Source of the DNA: Ruminococcaceae bacterium UBA3329
GTDB taxonomy: Bacteria > Bacillota > Clostridia > Oscillospirales > Acutalibacteraceae
Direction of reading: 5' to 3'
NCBI GenBank assembly: GCA_002361875.1
Contig: DERX01000093.1
Span: forward strand, 1-12,481
Length of the DNA: 12,481 nt
Shown here: positions 5,974-12,481 of the stretch, in pieces
Layout of the letters: each line of letters starts with the position of its first letter
Position numbering within the stretch: position 1 is the stretch's first letter
The notes under the pieces: generated by a model
What the model was told of the DNA's origin: nothing
What the model saw: the letters and a program-made list of their open reading frames with translations, nothing else
Database searches by the model: none
Made by a program: the position numbers and the translations under genes

Positions 5974-8445
5974 TTGAAAAAAGTGAATCTTAACGGTAAA
6001 TGGAATTTAACCTGTGAGGGCTTGGGGAAAAGCATTGAGGTTGCTGTCCCGTGTGACAATTACACACAGCTTTTATCGGCAGGGGAAATTCCCGACCCGT
6101 TTTATAAGGACAATGAGGAAAAGGTGCAGTGGATAGGCACAAAGGACTGGACTTATTCCCGCACATTTACATTAACAGGTGAAGAGCTGTCAAAAAGAAA
6201 GGTTTTACTCTCCTGCGAATGCCTTGACACGCTTTGTGACATTTTCTTAAACGGTCAAAAAATAGGTGAGGGTAAAAATGCTCACATAAAATATGAATTT
6301 GATATAAAGGAAACGGCAGTCGAGGGCGAAAATGAGCTTAAAATCGTTTTCCGTGCGCCCGTTGATTATGCTTTAAAAAGGCAGAAAGAAAATCCGCTTC
6401 CGAAAAACAACAACGGCACTGACGGCATTGCCTATATCCGCAAGCCACATTGCCATTTCGGATGGGACTGGGGTATTTCAGCGCCCTTTTCGGGCATACT
6501 CGGCGACATTGAGGTTCTCGCATTTGATAACAGAATAGAATATCTTGACATTCGCCAAATCCATGAAAACGGCACGGTTACGCTTAAAATCAGCGCCGAC
6601 ATAGACGGCGAGGGCGAATATTCGGGCAAGGTAATCTGTCCCGACGGCAAAGAATTTGATTTTACCGGCGACAGTGAAATTCTTATTGAATCCCCGTCGC
6701 TTTGGTGGACAAGAGAGCTTTCAGGCAAGGATAAACAGCCACTGTATACTGTGTCTGCTACACTTGACGGTGAAACTGTTACAAAGAAAATCGGACTTCG
6801 CACAGTGCGCTTAAACCGTGACAAGGACGAATTCGGCGGTAATTTCAGCATTGAGCTTAACGGTGTGCCAATTTTTGCCAAGGGCGCTAACTACATAATT
6901 CCCGATGCGCTCATAGGCAGAGCCACAAACGAAACGGTTGACTATTACCTTGACAGTGCGGTTTCGGCGAATTTCAATATTTTACGTATTTGGGGCGGAG
7001 CAAATTACGGCAGTGATTACATTTATTCGCAGTGCGACGAAAAGGGTATTCTTATCTGGCAGGACTTTATGTATGCGTGCTTAATGTACCCGTTTTATGA
7101 AGAAGATTTTCTCGAAAACTGTCTTGCCGAGGCACGTCAGAATGTTAAGCGAATGAGAACGCACCCGTCTCTGGCTCTTCTTTGCGGTAACAACGAGCTT
7201 GAGGCTATGTTCTCTTATATGCCCGAAACAACGAAAATAGTCAAATGGTACAAAAAGTTTTTCTACGAAATTTTAGCTGATGAGGTAAAGAAAATTGACT
7301 CCGATATTCCGTATATCCCGACCTCTCCCATAGGCGAGGATTGCCGAAAGGGTGTAACAGGCGATGAATTCGGTGACACTCACATGTGGAATGTCTGGCA
7401 CGGCTTGAAGCCCTTAAACTATTACCGTAAGCGTATGACACGCTTTTGCAGTGAATTCGGTCTTGAGTCGCTTCCCTCAATGGACGCAATCCGTACATTT
7501 GCTGATGAGAGCGATTACGGTATCGAAACAGAGATTTTTAACGCCCACCAAAAGTGCAAGGGCGGCAATCCCAAAATGCTTTTCTATTTATATGAAAAAT
7601 TCAACGAGCCTGAAAAATTTGAAGATTTGGTCTATTTAACAGGGCTTATTCAAAAGGAATGTATTGCCGACGCTACCGAGCATTGGAGAAGAAACAGAGG
7701 GCGTTGTAACGGCTCGATTTTCTGGCAGTATAACGACAACTGGCCCGCACCCTCGTGGTCGTCTGTTGACTATACAGGCAAATGGAAACCGCTTCAATAC
7801 TGCGCACGGCATTTCTTTGAGCCTGTCTGCGTGTCTGTTGAGGACAGAGAGAATGATTTCTCAATTTACTGCATAAACGACTCATTGGATATTGTCAGCG
7901 GAACGGTTAAATATTCTCTTTGCACCTTGGACGGCAAGACGGTATTTAAAAATGAAATGAGCGCTGTTTTACAGCCTCTTTCAAGCAAACTTATAATCAA
8001 CGGCAATCTTCACAATGCAAATCCTAAGGACATTTACCTTAATGTTAAATTTTTTGTGGACGGGGAGTGCATTTCGGAGCGCACAAAGATTTTTGTTCCC
8101 GACAAGGATTTGAAACTGAAAAAAGCGGATATAAAAAAGACTGTTTCCTATGAAAACGGACTTTTAACGGTTAAGCTTTCAGCGGATACCTTCTGCCGCA
8201 GTGTTATGGTTGATATTAAGAATTTCAAAACACCGTTTTCCGACAACTATTTCGACCTTTTGCCGAATGAGGAAAAGGTGATTACGGTTAAAACGGATAA
8301 GGAATACAGCGCAAGTGATGTTACCGTAAAATCTCTTTGCGATGTTAAGGTTAAGGGCAATTCGCTTAAAAGTAAATTATTCAGAATGAAATTTGCAGTA
8401 AAACCCGAAAACATCGCTAACAGCGTTTGGTATTCAACAAATTAA
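5974..8445 (+). CDS. Glycoside hydrolase family 2 beta-mannosidase, cytoplasmic
   Basis: Predicted to release terminal beta-D-mannose from manno-oligosaccharides or glycan cores taken up by the cell. The 823-aa protein has the GH2 order: N-terminal sugar-binding jelly roll (about 1-165, ending near H161-F-G-W-D-W-G167, a motif typical of beta-mannosidases), immunoglobulin-like domain, TIM barrel, and C-terminal beta domains from about 610. The acid/base is E408 in GNNELE and the nucleophile E494 in SEFG. WGGANY and DFMYAC are further barrel motifs. The start is TTG 5974, with GAGGTGAT five nt upstream. A longer reading from 5869 would add a hydrophobic N-terminus, but that DNA is the terminator and promoter, so there is no signal peptide. 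It is a single-gene unit; no mannan transporter or phosphorylase is adjacent, so substrate is inferred from family motifs alone. Confidence 0.9.
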   Translation: MKKVNLNGKWNLTCEGLGKSIEVAVPCDNYTQLLSAGEIPDPFYKDNEEKVQWIGTKDWTYSRTFTLTGEELSKRKVLLSCECLDTLCDIFLNGQKIGEGKNAHIKYEFDIKETAVEGENELKIVFRAPVDYALKRQKENPLPKNNNGTDGIAYIRKPHCHFGWDWGISAPFSGILGDIEVLAFDNRIEYLDIRQIHENGTVTLKISADIDGEGEYSGKVICPDGKEFDFTGDSEILIESPSLWWTRELSGKDKQPLYTVSATLDGETVTKKIGLRTVRLNRDKDEFGGNFSIELNGVPIFAKGANYIIPDALIGRATNETVDYYLDSAVSANFNILRIWGGANYGSDYIYSQCDEKGILIWQDFMYACLMYPFYEEDFLENCLAEARQNVKRMRTHPSLALLCGNNELEAMFSYMPETTKIVKWYKKFFYEILADEVKKIDSDIPYIPTSPIGEDCRKGVTGDEFGDTHMWNVWHGLKPLNYYRKRMTRFCSEFGLESLPSMDAIRTFADESDYGIETEIFNAHQKCKGGNPKMLFYLYEKFNEPEKFEDLVYLTGLIQKECIADATEHWRRNRGRCNGSIFWQYNDNWPAPSWSSVDYTGKWKPLQYCARHFFEPVCVSVEDRENDFSIYCINDSLDIVSGTVKYSLCTLDGKTVFKNEMSAVLQPLSSKLIINGNLHNANPKDIYLNVKFFVDGECISERTKIFVPDKDLKLKKADIKKTVSYENGLLTVKLSADTFCRSVMVDIKNFKTPFSDNYFDLLPNEEKVITVKTDKEYSASDVTVKSLCDVKVKGNSLKSKLFRMKFAVKPENIANSVWYSTN

Positions 8446-8453
8446 AAAATAAG

Positions 8454-8483
8454 GCGGACAGTAATTGAACTGCCCGCTTTTTT
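8454..8483. terminator. Shared terminator between beta-mannosidase and XRE gene
   Basis: GCGGACAGT at 8454-8462 pairs with ACTGCCCGC at 8469-8477 (one A-C mismatch), followed by TTTTTT on the plus strand. On the minus strand the stem is followed by CTTATTTTTT, so it can end both convergent transcripts. Confidence 0.8.
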
Positions 8484-8527
8484 CAATAAAAGTTTTCAAC
8501 TTATTAAACCTTGCATACACGCTCCTG

Positions 8528-9310
8528 CTATAAAAACAGCTTAATTATTTCTTTTGCAGGGGAAAGATAAGCAGGTACAGATGTGTCAAGCAAATGTTTG
8601 ACATAAATAATGTCCTGTGCGGAAAGCTCACCGGTTTTCTGAAATACGCTTCCTAAAGCTTCTGTATCGCCCAAAGCAATCATCGCATTTGCATTGTCAC
8701 CAAGGGCAAAATATTTTCCTATGGCTAATGCTCCGACAGAAAAATCACCGATTGCGATTGCACCGAGAGAAATGACACCCAAGCTAATTGCTCCCGTTGC
8801 AAATATACCAAAAGAAAAACAGCCTGCGGACAGAATGCCGAGTGCAAACAGACCGATTGAAAACAATCCAAGCGAAAACATACCAAGCGATAATACGCCT
8901 ATTGACAGCGTACCGAGGGAAACAAATCCCGTTGCTTTTAAGCCGACTGCAATCACTCCATGGGCATTTAAGCCGACAGCAATAAAGCCCCTTGCATTTT
9001 TGCCGATATGCCAGAGCGGCATACCGAATACCGTTTTTTCGCTTTTTCTTTCGTGCAGACGCTTGGGGGAAAAATGAATTTCCTCGTTGGACTGATTGTT
9101 GTGTGTCGTTTCTTCTATGTCTTTAAGCAAATAATCAAGCGTGCAGTCAAACAGCTCGCTTATCCGTATCAGCTTGTCGGTTTCGGGATATGCAATATTG
9201 CTTTCCCACTTGCTGATTGACTGCCTTGATACTCCGAGAACACTTGCAAGCTGTTCTTGAGTATAATTGTTTTCTTTTCGCAGATTTGATAATTTATCGC
9301 CTAATGTCAT
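8528..9310 (-). CDS. XRE-family DNA-binding protein with glycine-pentad repeat domain
   Basis: A 260-aa protein. Residues 1-62 are a Cro/C1-type helix-turn-helix (LSNLRKENNYTQEQLASVLG, then VSRQSISKWES), so it should bind DNA as a dimer. A charged linker (about 63-100) leads into an exceptional segment: glycine at every fifth residue from 103 to 198, twenty in a row, with the form G-x-[hydrophobic]-[A/S]-[hydrophobic], for example GVLSL, GMFSL, GLFSI. Two looser units (ALGDNANAM, ALGD) follow, then a mostly helical 40-residue tail. The strict period of five suggests a right-handed beta-helix like pentapeptide-repeat proteins; a membrane-embedded fold cannot be excluded because the segment is very hydrophobic. 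ATG 9310 has GGAGAA six nt upstream. Its own promoter lies at 9346-9374, and mtaB is 134 bp upstream on the same strand. Function of the repeat domain is unknown to me. Confidence 0.88.
   Translation of the reverse strand: MTLGDKLSNLRKENNYTQEQLASVLGVSRQSISKWESNIAYPETDKLIRISELFDCTLDYLLKDIEETTHNNQSNEEIHFSPKRLHERKSEKTVFGMPLWHIGKNARGFIAVGLNAHGVIAVGLKATGFVSLGTLSIGVLSLGMFSLGLFSIGLFALGILSAGCFSFGIFATGAISLGVISLGAIAIGDFSVGALAIGKYFALGDNANAMIALGDTEALGSVFQKTGELSAQDIIYVKHLLDTSVPAYLSPAKEIIKLFL
8711..9004 (-). repeat. 15-nt periodic coding repeat (glycine pentads of the XRE protein)
   Basis: DNA encoding residues 103-200 of the XRE protein has a 15-nt period set by a glycine codon every fifth position. The nucleotide units differ from one another, so the repeat is old or under protein-level selection and is not a recent tandem duplication. 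The periodicity creates a long open frame on the opposite strand with proline at matching intervals, which is a by-product. Confidence 0.85.
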
Positions 9311-9322
9311 ACTTTGTTCTCC

Positions 9323-9438
9323 AATCCGAATAACCGTTTGTATTTATGATACCTGTTTTACGTCTGAAATACAACCAACAACTAAGTTCTAAATGTAAAC
9401 TGCGGGTTGCATTAACCGCTTATGTTTGTATTCGGATT
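9323..9438. repeat. Paired repeats framing the XRE promoter region
   Basis: A perfect 10-bp inverted repeat, AATCCGAATA at 9323-9332 and TATTCGGATT at 9429-9438, brackets nearly the whole gap between mtaB and the XRE gene. GTTTGTATT also recurs in direct orientation at 9336-9344 and 9424-9432. One arm touches the Shine-Dalgarno of the XRE gene. They may be operator half-sites for the XRE protein or the ends of a small inserted element; no reading frame lies between them. Confidence 0.5.
9346..9374 (-). promoter_or_regulatory. Promoter candidate of the XRE gene
   Basis: On the minus strand TTGTAT (9374-9369) and TATCAT (9351-9346) are separated by 17 bp. Transcription would start near 9339, leaving a leader of about 29 nt. 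The spacing is ideal but both boxes deviate from consensus. Confidence 0.5.
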
Positions 9439-9444
9439 ATATTT

Positions 9445-10731
9445 TTATATTTTAGTTCCGATGCAAAAATCCTTGTCCGACGAAGTGATTTTGATGTCGG
9501 CAATCGAGCCGATTTCCGCTTCACTGTCAAATTTTACGGGAATATAATTCGCTGTATAACCGAAGAAACACTCGTCCTTTTGCTTTCCCTCAACGAGAAC
9601 CGAAAGTATTTTGCCTTTTTGCTCACTTAAAAATGTTTCTCTGATTTTCTCGGCTGTTTCAGAGAGAAGTTTTACTCTTTCAGCTTTTACCGCTTTGCTT
9701 ATCTGACCGTCCATTTTGTCGGCTACAGTACCGCTCCGCCTTGAATAGGGGAAAATATGTATCTTTTCAAAGCCGATTTTTTCGGCAAATTTTCTCGTTT
9801 CTTCAAAATCTTCGTCACTTTCTCCGGGAAACCCCACCATAATGTCAGTCGTGAGTGTTGCGCCGTCGAATTTTTCTCGGAGAACTGAACAAAGATGCTC
9901 ATATTCCGCCGCCGTGTAATGCCTGTTCATCTTTTTTAGAATTTTGTCACAGCCGCTTTGAAGTGAAATGTGGAACTGCGGGCACAGCTTTTCGCATTTT
10001 GACATCTTTTCAATCAAATCGTCCGTCAGGTGGTCGGGCTCAAGAGAGCCAAGCCGTATTCTCTTGACATTTTTATTTTCAGCGACAGCAAAAATCGCGT
10101 CTGCAAGCGTAAATTCTGTGCCTTTGCCGTATGCCGAAAGGTTAATTCCCACAAGAACAATTTCGGAATATCCGTTTTCCGTTAAGTACATAACCTCTTT
10201 TTTTATGCTCTCAATATCTCTTGAACGCACTCTTCCTCTTGCCTTCGGAATAATGCAGTAGGAGCAAAACCTGTCACAGCCGTCCTCAATTTTTACTATG
10301 GCTCTCGTTCTTTCTTCAAAATTCGTAATGCCCGAGCTGTAAAAATCCTCGCCCTTTTCATGCTGATTCAAATGCAGCGTTCTGTTATGCGAAACAAAAT
10401 ATTCCCGAAGCGCAGAAACAAGCAGCTTGTTGTTTCTGTTGCCGAGTACAATATCCGCTTCGGAAAGCTTTTCCGCCATTTCGGGGAAAGACTGTGGCAT
10501 ACACCCCGTAAGCACCGTAACACTTTCCGGGTGTGCCGATTTAAAGTGGCGAACGCACTGCCTTGTTTTTCTGTCACTTTCTCCCGTAACCGTGCATGAG
10601 TTTATGACGAAAATGTCCGCCTCATCTTCATTTTCGGTAACAGCATAGCCGTTTCTTTCGGCATCTTCACGCATTTCCTGCGTTTCATATTGATTTACCT
10701 TACAGCCTAATGTGTGAAAAAATATCTTCAT
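9445..10731 (-). CDS. mtaB: tRNA t6A37 methylthiotransferase MtaB
   Basis: Radical SAM enzyme that adds a methylthio group to N6-threonylcarbamoyladenosine at position 37 of tRNAs reading ANN codons. The 428-aa protein has three parts. The N-terminal UPF0004 domain carries the auxiliary-cluster cysteines C10 (HTLGCKVNQYE), C46 (INSCTVTGESD) and C77 (LTGCMPQ). The radical SAM domain has the CxxxCxxC motif at C152, C156 and C159 (DGCDRFCSYCIIPKARG). The C-terminal TRAM RNA-binding domain is at about 365-428. HTLGCKVNQYE favours MtaB over MiaB or RimO. The start is ATG 10731 with AGGTGA six nt before it; an in-frame GTG at 10740 lies inside that binding site and is rejected. It needs two [4Fe-4S] clusters, linking it functionally but not by position to the isc operon. 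Confidence 0.93.
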   Translation of the reverse strand: MKIFFHTLGCKVNQYETQEMREDAERNGYAVTENEDEADIFVINSCTVTGESDRKTRQCVRHFKSAHPESVTVLTGCMPQSFPEMAEKLSEADIVLGNRNNKLLVSALREYFVSHNRTLHLNQHEKGEDFYSSGITNFEERTRAIVKIEDGCDRFCSYCIIPKARGRVRSRDIESIKKEVMYLTENGYSEIVLVGINLSAYGKGTEFTLADAIFAVAENKNVKRIRLGSLEPDHLTDDLIEKMSKCEKLCPQFHISLQSGCDKILKKMNRHYTAAEYEHLCSVLREKFDGATLTTDIMVGFPGESDEDFEETRKFAEKIGFEKIHIFPYSRRSGTVADKMDGQISKAVKAERVKLLSETAEKIRETFLSEQKGKILSVLVEGKQKDECFFGYTANYIPVKFDSEAEIGSIADIKITSSDKDFCIGTKI

Positions 10732-10757
10732 TAAAATCACCTGAAAAATTCGTCCGT

Positions 10758-10789
10758 CTTTGGCGGTTTGCCGACAGGCAGAGCCAAAG
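10758..10789 (-). other. Structured element in the mtaB leader
   Basis: CTTTGGC at 10758-10764 pairs with GCCAAAG at 10783-10789, and between them TGCC/GGCA (10769-10772 and 10777-10780) forms an inner stem with a GACA loop. On the minus strand it lies in the mtaB leader and is followed nine nt later by TTTTT. It might be a weak attenuator or simply a palindromic repeat. No known riboswitch class is recognised. Confidence 0.35.
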
Positions 10790-10805
10790 GGACATAAAAT
10801 CTTTA

Positions 10806-10829
10806 AAAATAAACGCTTGCGTTTATTTT
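10806..10829. promoter_or_regulatory. Perfect 11-bp palindrome over the mtaB promoter
   Basis: AAAATAAACGC and GCGTTTATTTT form a perfect inverted repeat with a 2-bp centre. It overlaps the mtaB -10 box and predicted start site, and lies about 100 bp upstream of the divergent spoVAD gene. It looks like an operator, though a hairpin at the very 5' end of the mtaB RNA is also possible. Confidence 0.5.
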
Positions 10830-10853
10830 ATCACAATTTACAATATTTGTCAT
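10825..10853 (-). promoter_or_regulatory. Promoter candidate of mtaB
   Basis: On the minus strand ATGACA (10853-10848) and TAAAAT (10830-10825) are 17 bp apart, predicting a start near 10818 and a leader of about 87 nt. No convincing sigma-A pair was found for spoVAD in the same gap, which would fit a forespore-specific promoter, but I could not identify a clear sigma-G motif either. Confidence 0.5.
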
Positions 10854-10924
10854 ATTTTGCCTGATTTTACACAAGAATATTTTTGAAAAATACGGCTAAA
10901 AATAAGTTTAAAGGGTGATAAATT

Positions 10925-11947
10925 ATGGCAGAAAAAATCGGAAAACAAACTTATTTATTAAAATCAAAGCCGTCAATTTGCGGCTACAGCGCCGTTGTCG
11001 GCAAGACCGAGGGCGAAGGTCCGATTGCAGAGGATTTTGACTATATTTTCAGCGACGACTCAATAAACGACAGTGCGTCTTTTGAAAAGGCGGAAAGTGC
11101 CTTGCAGCGTGAGGCGGTTACAAGGGCAATTGCAAAGGCAAGCGCCAGTACGGATAATGTTGACATCATTATGGGCGGCGATTTGCTCAACCAATGCATC
11201 GGCACGACCTTCGGAATTAAGGAAATGAATATTCCGTTTTTAGGTCTTTACGGTGCGTGCTCAACAATGGCTCTCTCACTTGGTGTTGCGTCAACCTTTG
11301 TGGATTCGGGAGCTTTCAAGAATGCGGTTGCAACGACATCTTCGCATTTTGCTTCTGCTGAAAGGCAATTCAGAATGCCTCTTGAATACGGCGGTCAGAG
11401 AACGCCCACTGCGCAAAGAACGGCAACCGCCGCAGGCGCTTGTTACCTTTCGGAGCACAAAAAAAATACACCAAGCATCAGCGCTGTTATCTTCGGTAAA
11501 ATAACCGACCTTGACATTAAAGACCCCAATAATATGGGTGCCGCAATGGCTCCTGCCGCCGCAGATACCATAGCGCAGTTTTTGAAAGACACCAACACAA
11601 AGCCGTCCGACTATGATTTAATTTTGACAGGCGACCTCGGAAAAGTCGGCAAAGACCTTTTAATTGAGCTTTTAATGAAGGATGAAAATATTGACATTTC
11701 CGCCGTTCACAACGACTGCGGTCTTATGATTTACGATATGGAAAATCAGGACGTTCACGCAGGCGGTTCGGGGTGCGGCTGTTCGGCGGCGGTTCTCAAT
11801 TCAAATATTATGAAAAGAATGCTTTCGGGCGAGCTTAAAAATGTTTTCTTTGTCGGCACGGGAGCGCTTCTGTCCCTCACATCAAATTTGCAGGGCGAGA
11901 GTATTCCCGGGATTGCGCACGGAGTTCTTATTACAACGGAGGAATAA
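10925..11947 (+). CDS. spoVAD: Stage V sporulation protein AD
   Basis: Component of the SpoVA apparatus that moves calcium dipicolinate into the developing spore and out at germination; SpoVAD itself binds dipicolinate and has a thiolase-like fold. Length 340 aa, as in Bacillus. Family segments include QREAVTRAIAKA, MGGDLLNQCIGTTFGI, the GLYGACSTMALSLG loop, TSSHFASAERQFR, and a conserved GCGCSAAVLNS near the C-terminus. ATG 10925 follows GGGTGAT at 10913-10919. Unusually, neither spoVAC nor spoVAE is adjacent: upstream is divergent mtaB and downstream a 47-aa membrane protein, then a terminator. This copy may therefore work with SpoVAC/AE encoded elsewhere, or be a second, separately expressed paralogue. 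Its presence implies an endospore-forming organism or a recent descendant. Confidence 0.95.
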   Translation: MAEKIGKQTYLLKSKPSICGYSAVVGKTEGEGPIAEDFDYIFSDDSINDSASFEKAESALQREAVTRAIAKASASTDNVDIIMGGDLLNQCIGTTFGIKEMNIPFLGLYGACSTMALSLGVASTFVDSGAFKNAVATTSSHFASAERQFRMPLEYGGQRTPTAQRTATAAGACYLSEHKKNTPSISAVIFGKITDLDIKDPNNMGAAMAPAAADTIAQFLKDTNTKPSDYDLILTGDLGKVGKDLLIELLMKDENIDISAVHNDCGLMIYDMENQDVHAGGSGCGCSAAVLNSNIMKRMLSGELKNVFFVGTGALLSLTSNLQGESIPGIAHGVLITTEE

Positions 11948-11950
11948 CAA

Positions 11951-12094
11951 ATGGCAAACGATGTTGCAACAATAATAAATATGTCAAAGGCTTTACGACT
12001 TTTAAGCTTTATGGAAACGGCACTGACTGTTGGGATAATAGCCTTTACCGTTTTCAGAATTATCTCTGGAATACGGGAAATAAAGGATTCATAA
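11951..12094 (+). CDS. Small single-span membrane protein, co-transcribed with spoVAD
   Basis: A 47-aa reading frame. I do not recognise a family. It has a strong ribosome binding site (GGAGG at 11938-11942, eight nt before ATG) that overlaps the end of spoVAD, and only 3 nt separate the spoVAD stop from its start. That supports translation and coupling. The protein has a polar N-terminal 15 residues, one hydrophobic segment at about 17-38 (FMETALTVGIIAFTVFRII), and a charged end GIREIKDS. It is too short and has too few membrane spans to be SpoVAE or SpoVAC. A terminator follows within 20 nt, so it is the last gene of a two-gene unit. A role in anchoring or assisting SpoVAD at the spore inner membrane is plausible by position only. 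Confidence 0.7.
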   Translation: MANDVATIINMSKALRLLSFMETALTVGIIAFTVFRIISGIREIKDS

Positions 12095-12111
12095 AATATC
12101 AAAAAAGTTAA

Positions 12112-12146
12112 AGCCGTTCGCTTTCTGTAAGCAAACGGCTCTTTTT
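12112..12146. terminator. Shared terminator between spoVAD unit and fba
   Basis: AGCCGTTCGCTT at 12112-12123 pairs with AAGCAAACGGCT at 12129-12140 (one mismatch, 5-nt loop), followed by CTTTTT. On the minus strand the stem is followed by TTAACTTTTTT, so it can also serve the convergent aldolase gene. Confidence 0.8.
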
Positions 12147-12171
12147 GTATAATTAATTTTTATCTGTTAGA

Positions 12172-12481
12172 TTATGCCTTATTTGCTGAACCGAAGAGTT
12201 CGATTTTTTCACGAACGCAAGCCTTAATAGCCTCTGCACCGGGAGCTAAAAGCTTTCTCGGGTCAAAGCCCTTGCCCTGGAGGTCTTTGCCTTCTTCAAT
12301 ATACTTTCTTGTTGCTTCCTGGAATGCAAGCTGACACTCTGTGTTAACATTGATTTTTGAAACGCCGAGTGAAATAGCCTTTTTAATCATATCAGCCGGG
12401 ATACCTGTACCGCCGTGAAGAACAAGGGGCATTTCGCCTGTCTTTTCCTTAACAGCTTCAAGTGTTTCAAATGAAAGACCT
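12172..12481 (-). CDS. fba: Class II fructose-bisphosphate aldolase, C-terminal part
   Basis: Partial gene running off the right edge: about 102 C-terminal residues are present, in frame to the last base. The enzyme is zinc dependent and splits fructose 1,6-bisphosphate into two triose phosphates in glycolysis, or does the reverse. The metal/phosphate-binding block MPLVLHGGTGIPADMI and the phosphate-binding KINVNTECQ are clear, followed by the usual helical C-terminus ending IELFGSANKA. The first internal ATG (12432) lies inside the conserved block and is not the start. Its terminator is shared with the convergent spoVAD unit. Confidence 0.93.
   Translation of the reverse strand, partial: GLSFETLEAVKEKTGEMPLVLHGGTGIPADMIKKAISLGVSKINVNTECQLAFQEATRKYIEEGKDLQGKGFDPRKLLAPGAEAIKACVREKIELFGSANKA

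Noticed and set aside
8711..9004. CRISPR-like or tandem minisatellite array
   Set aside because: The period is 15 nt, units vary in sequence, there are no spacers, and the frame is maintained: it is a protein repeat.
8694..9077. 127-aa plus-strand frame with regularly spaced prolines
   Set aside because: It is the complement of the glycine-pentad coding repeat; glycine codons every 15 nt on one strand give proline codons on the other. It lacks a ribosome binding site and is antisense to a clear gene.
11951..12094. Small membrane protein as a truncated SpoVAE
   Set aside because: SpoVAE is longer with several membrane spans; this frame has a clean start, one span and no visible similarity.

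Overview
The window looks like chromosomal DNA from an anaerobic, endospore-forming member of the Clostridia, most likely a gut Oscillospiraceae/Ruminococcaceae-type organism. This is inferred from the low-to-moderate GC, the GGAGG-type ribosome binding sites, a spoVAD sporulation gene, an oxygen-sensitive-style isc-nadA layout, and GC-rich palindromic intergenic repeats. I cannot name the species. No rRNA, tRNA, CRISPR array, transposase or prophage gene is visible.

Left part (1-4290): an iron-sulfur and sulfur-trafficking block. An IscR-like Rrf2 regulator with an unusual Cys-Gly tail (64-507) precedes a strong sigma-A promoter (572-600) carrying two 17-bp near-palindromic operator candidates exactly 30 bp apart. 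That promoter should drive iscS, iscU, nadA and mnmA, which overlap or lie 1-2 nt apart. IscS can supply sulfur both to IscU, which builds clusters such as the one NadA needs, and to MnmA, which thiolates tRNA. A GC-rich hairpin terminator ends the operon.

Middle left (4290-5884): a noncoding stretch of stacked palindromes, then a two-gene module encoding an unrecognised 238-aa internally repetitive protein and a short ECF-like sigma factor with a TTG start. The module is bracketed by two copies of a ~70-bp element (68 of 71 positions identical), in direct orientation. The right copy is complete, with 8-bp terminal inverted repeats. A strong terminator follows.

Middle (5927-8483): a single-gene unit for a cytoplasmic GH2 beta-mannosidase with its own near-consensus promoter and a very short leader. 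It ends in a terminator shared with the convergent gene to its right.

Middle right (8528-10731, minus strand): an XRE-type DNA-binding protein whose C-terminal half is a strict run of glycine-led pentads, and upstream of it mtaB, a radical SAM tRNA methylthiotransferase. The two are separated by 134 bp containing a separate promoter candidate and paired repeats.

Right end (10925-12481): spoVAD and an undescribed 47-aa single-span membrane protein form a complete two-gene unit, without spoVAC or spoVAE. A shared terminator follows, then the C-terminal part of a class II fructose-bisphosphate aldolase that runs off the window on the minus strand.

The parts I find least explained are the pentad-repeat XRE protein, the repeat-flanked sigma module, and the orphan spoVAD plus small membrane protein.
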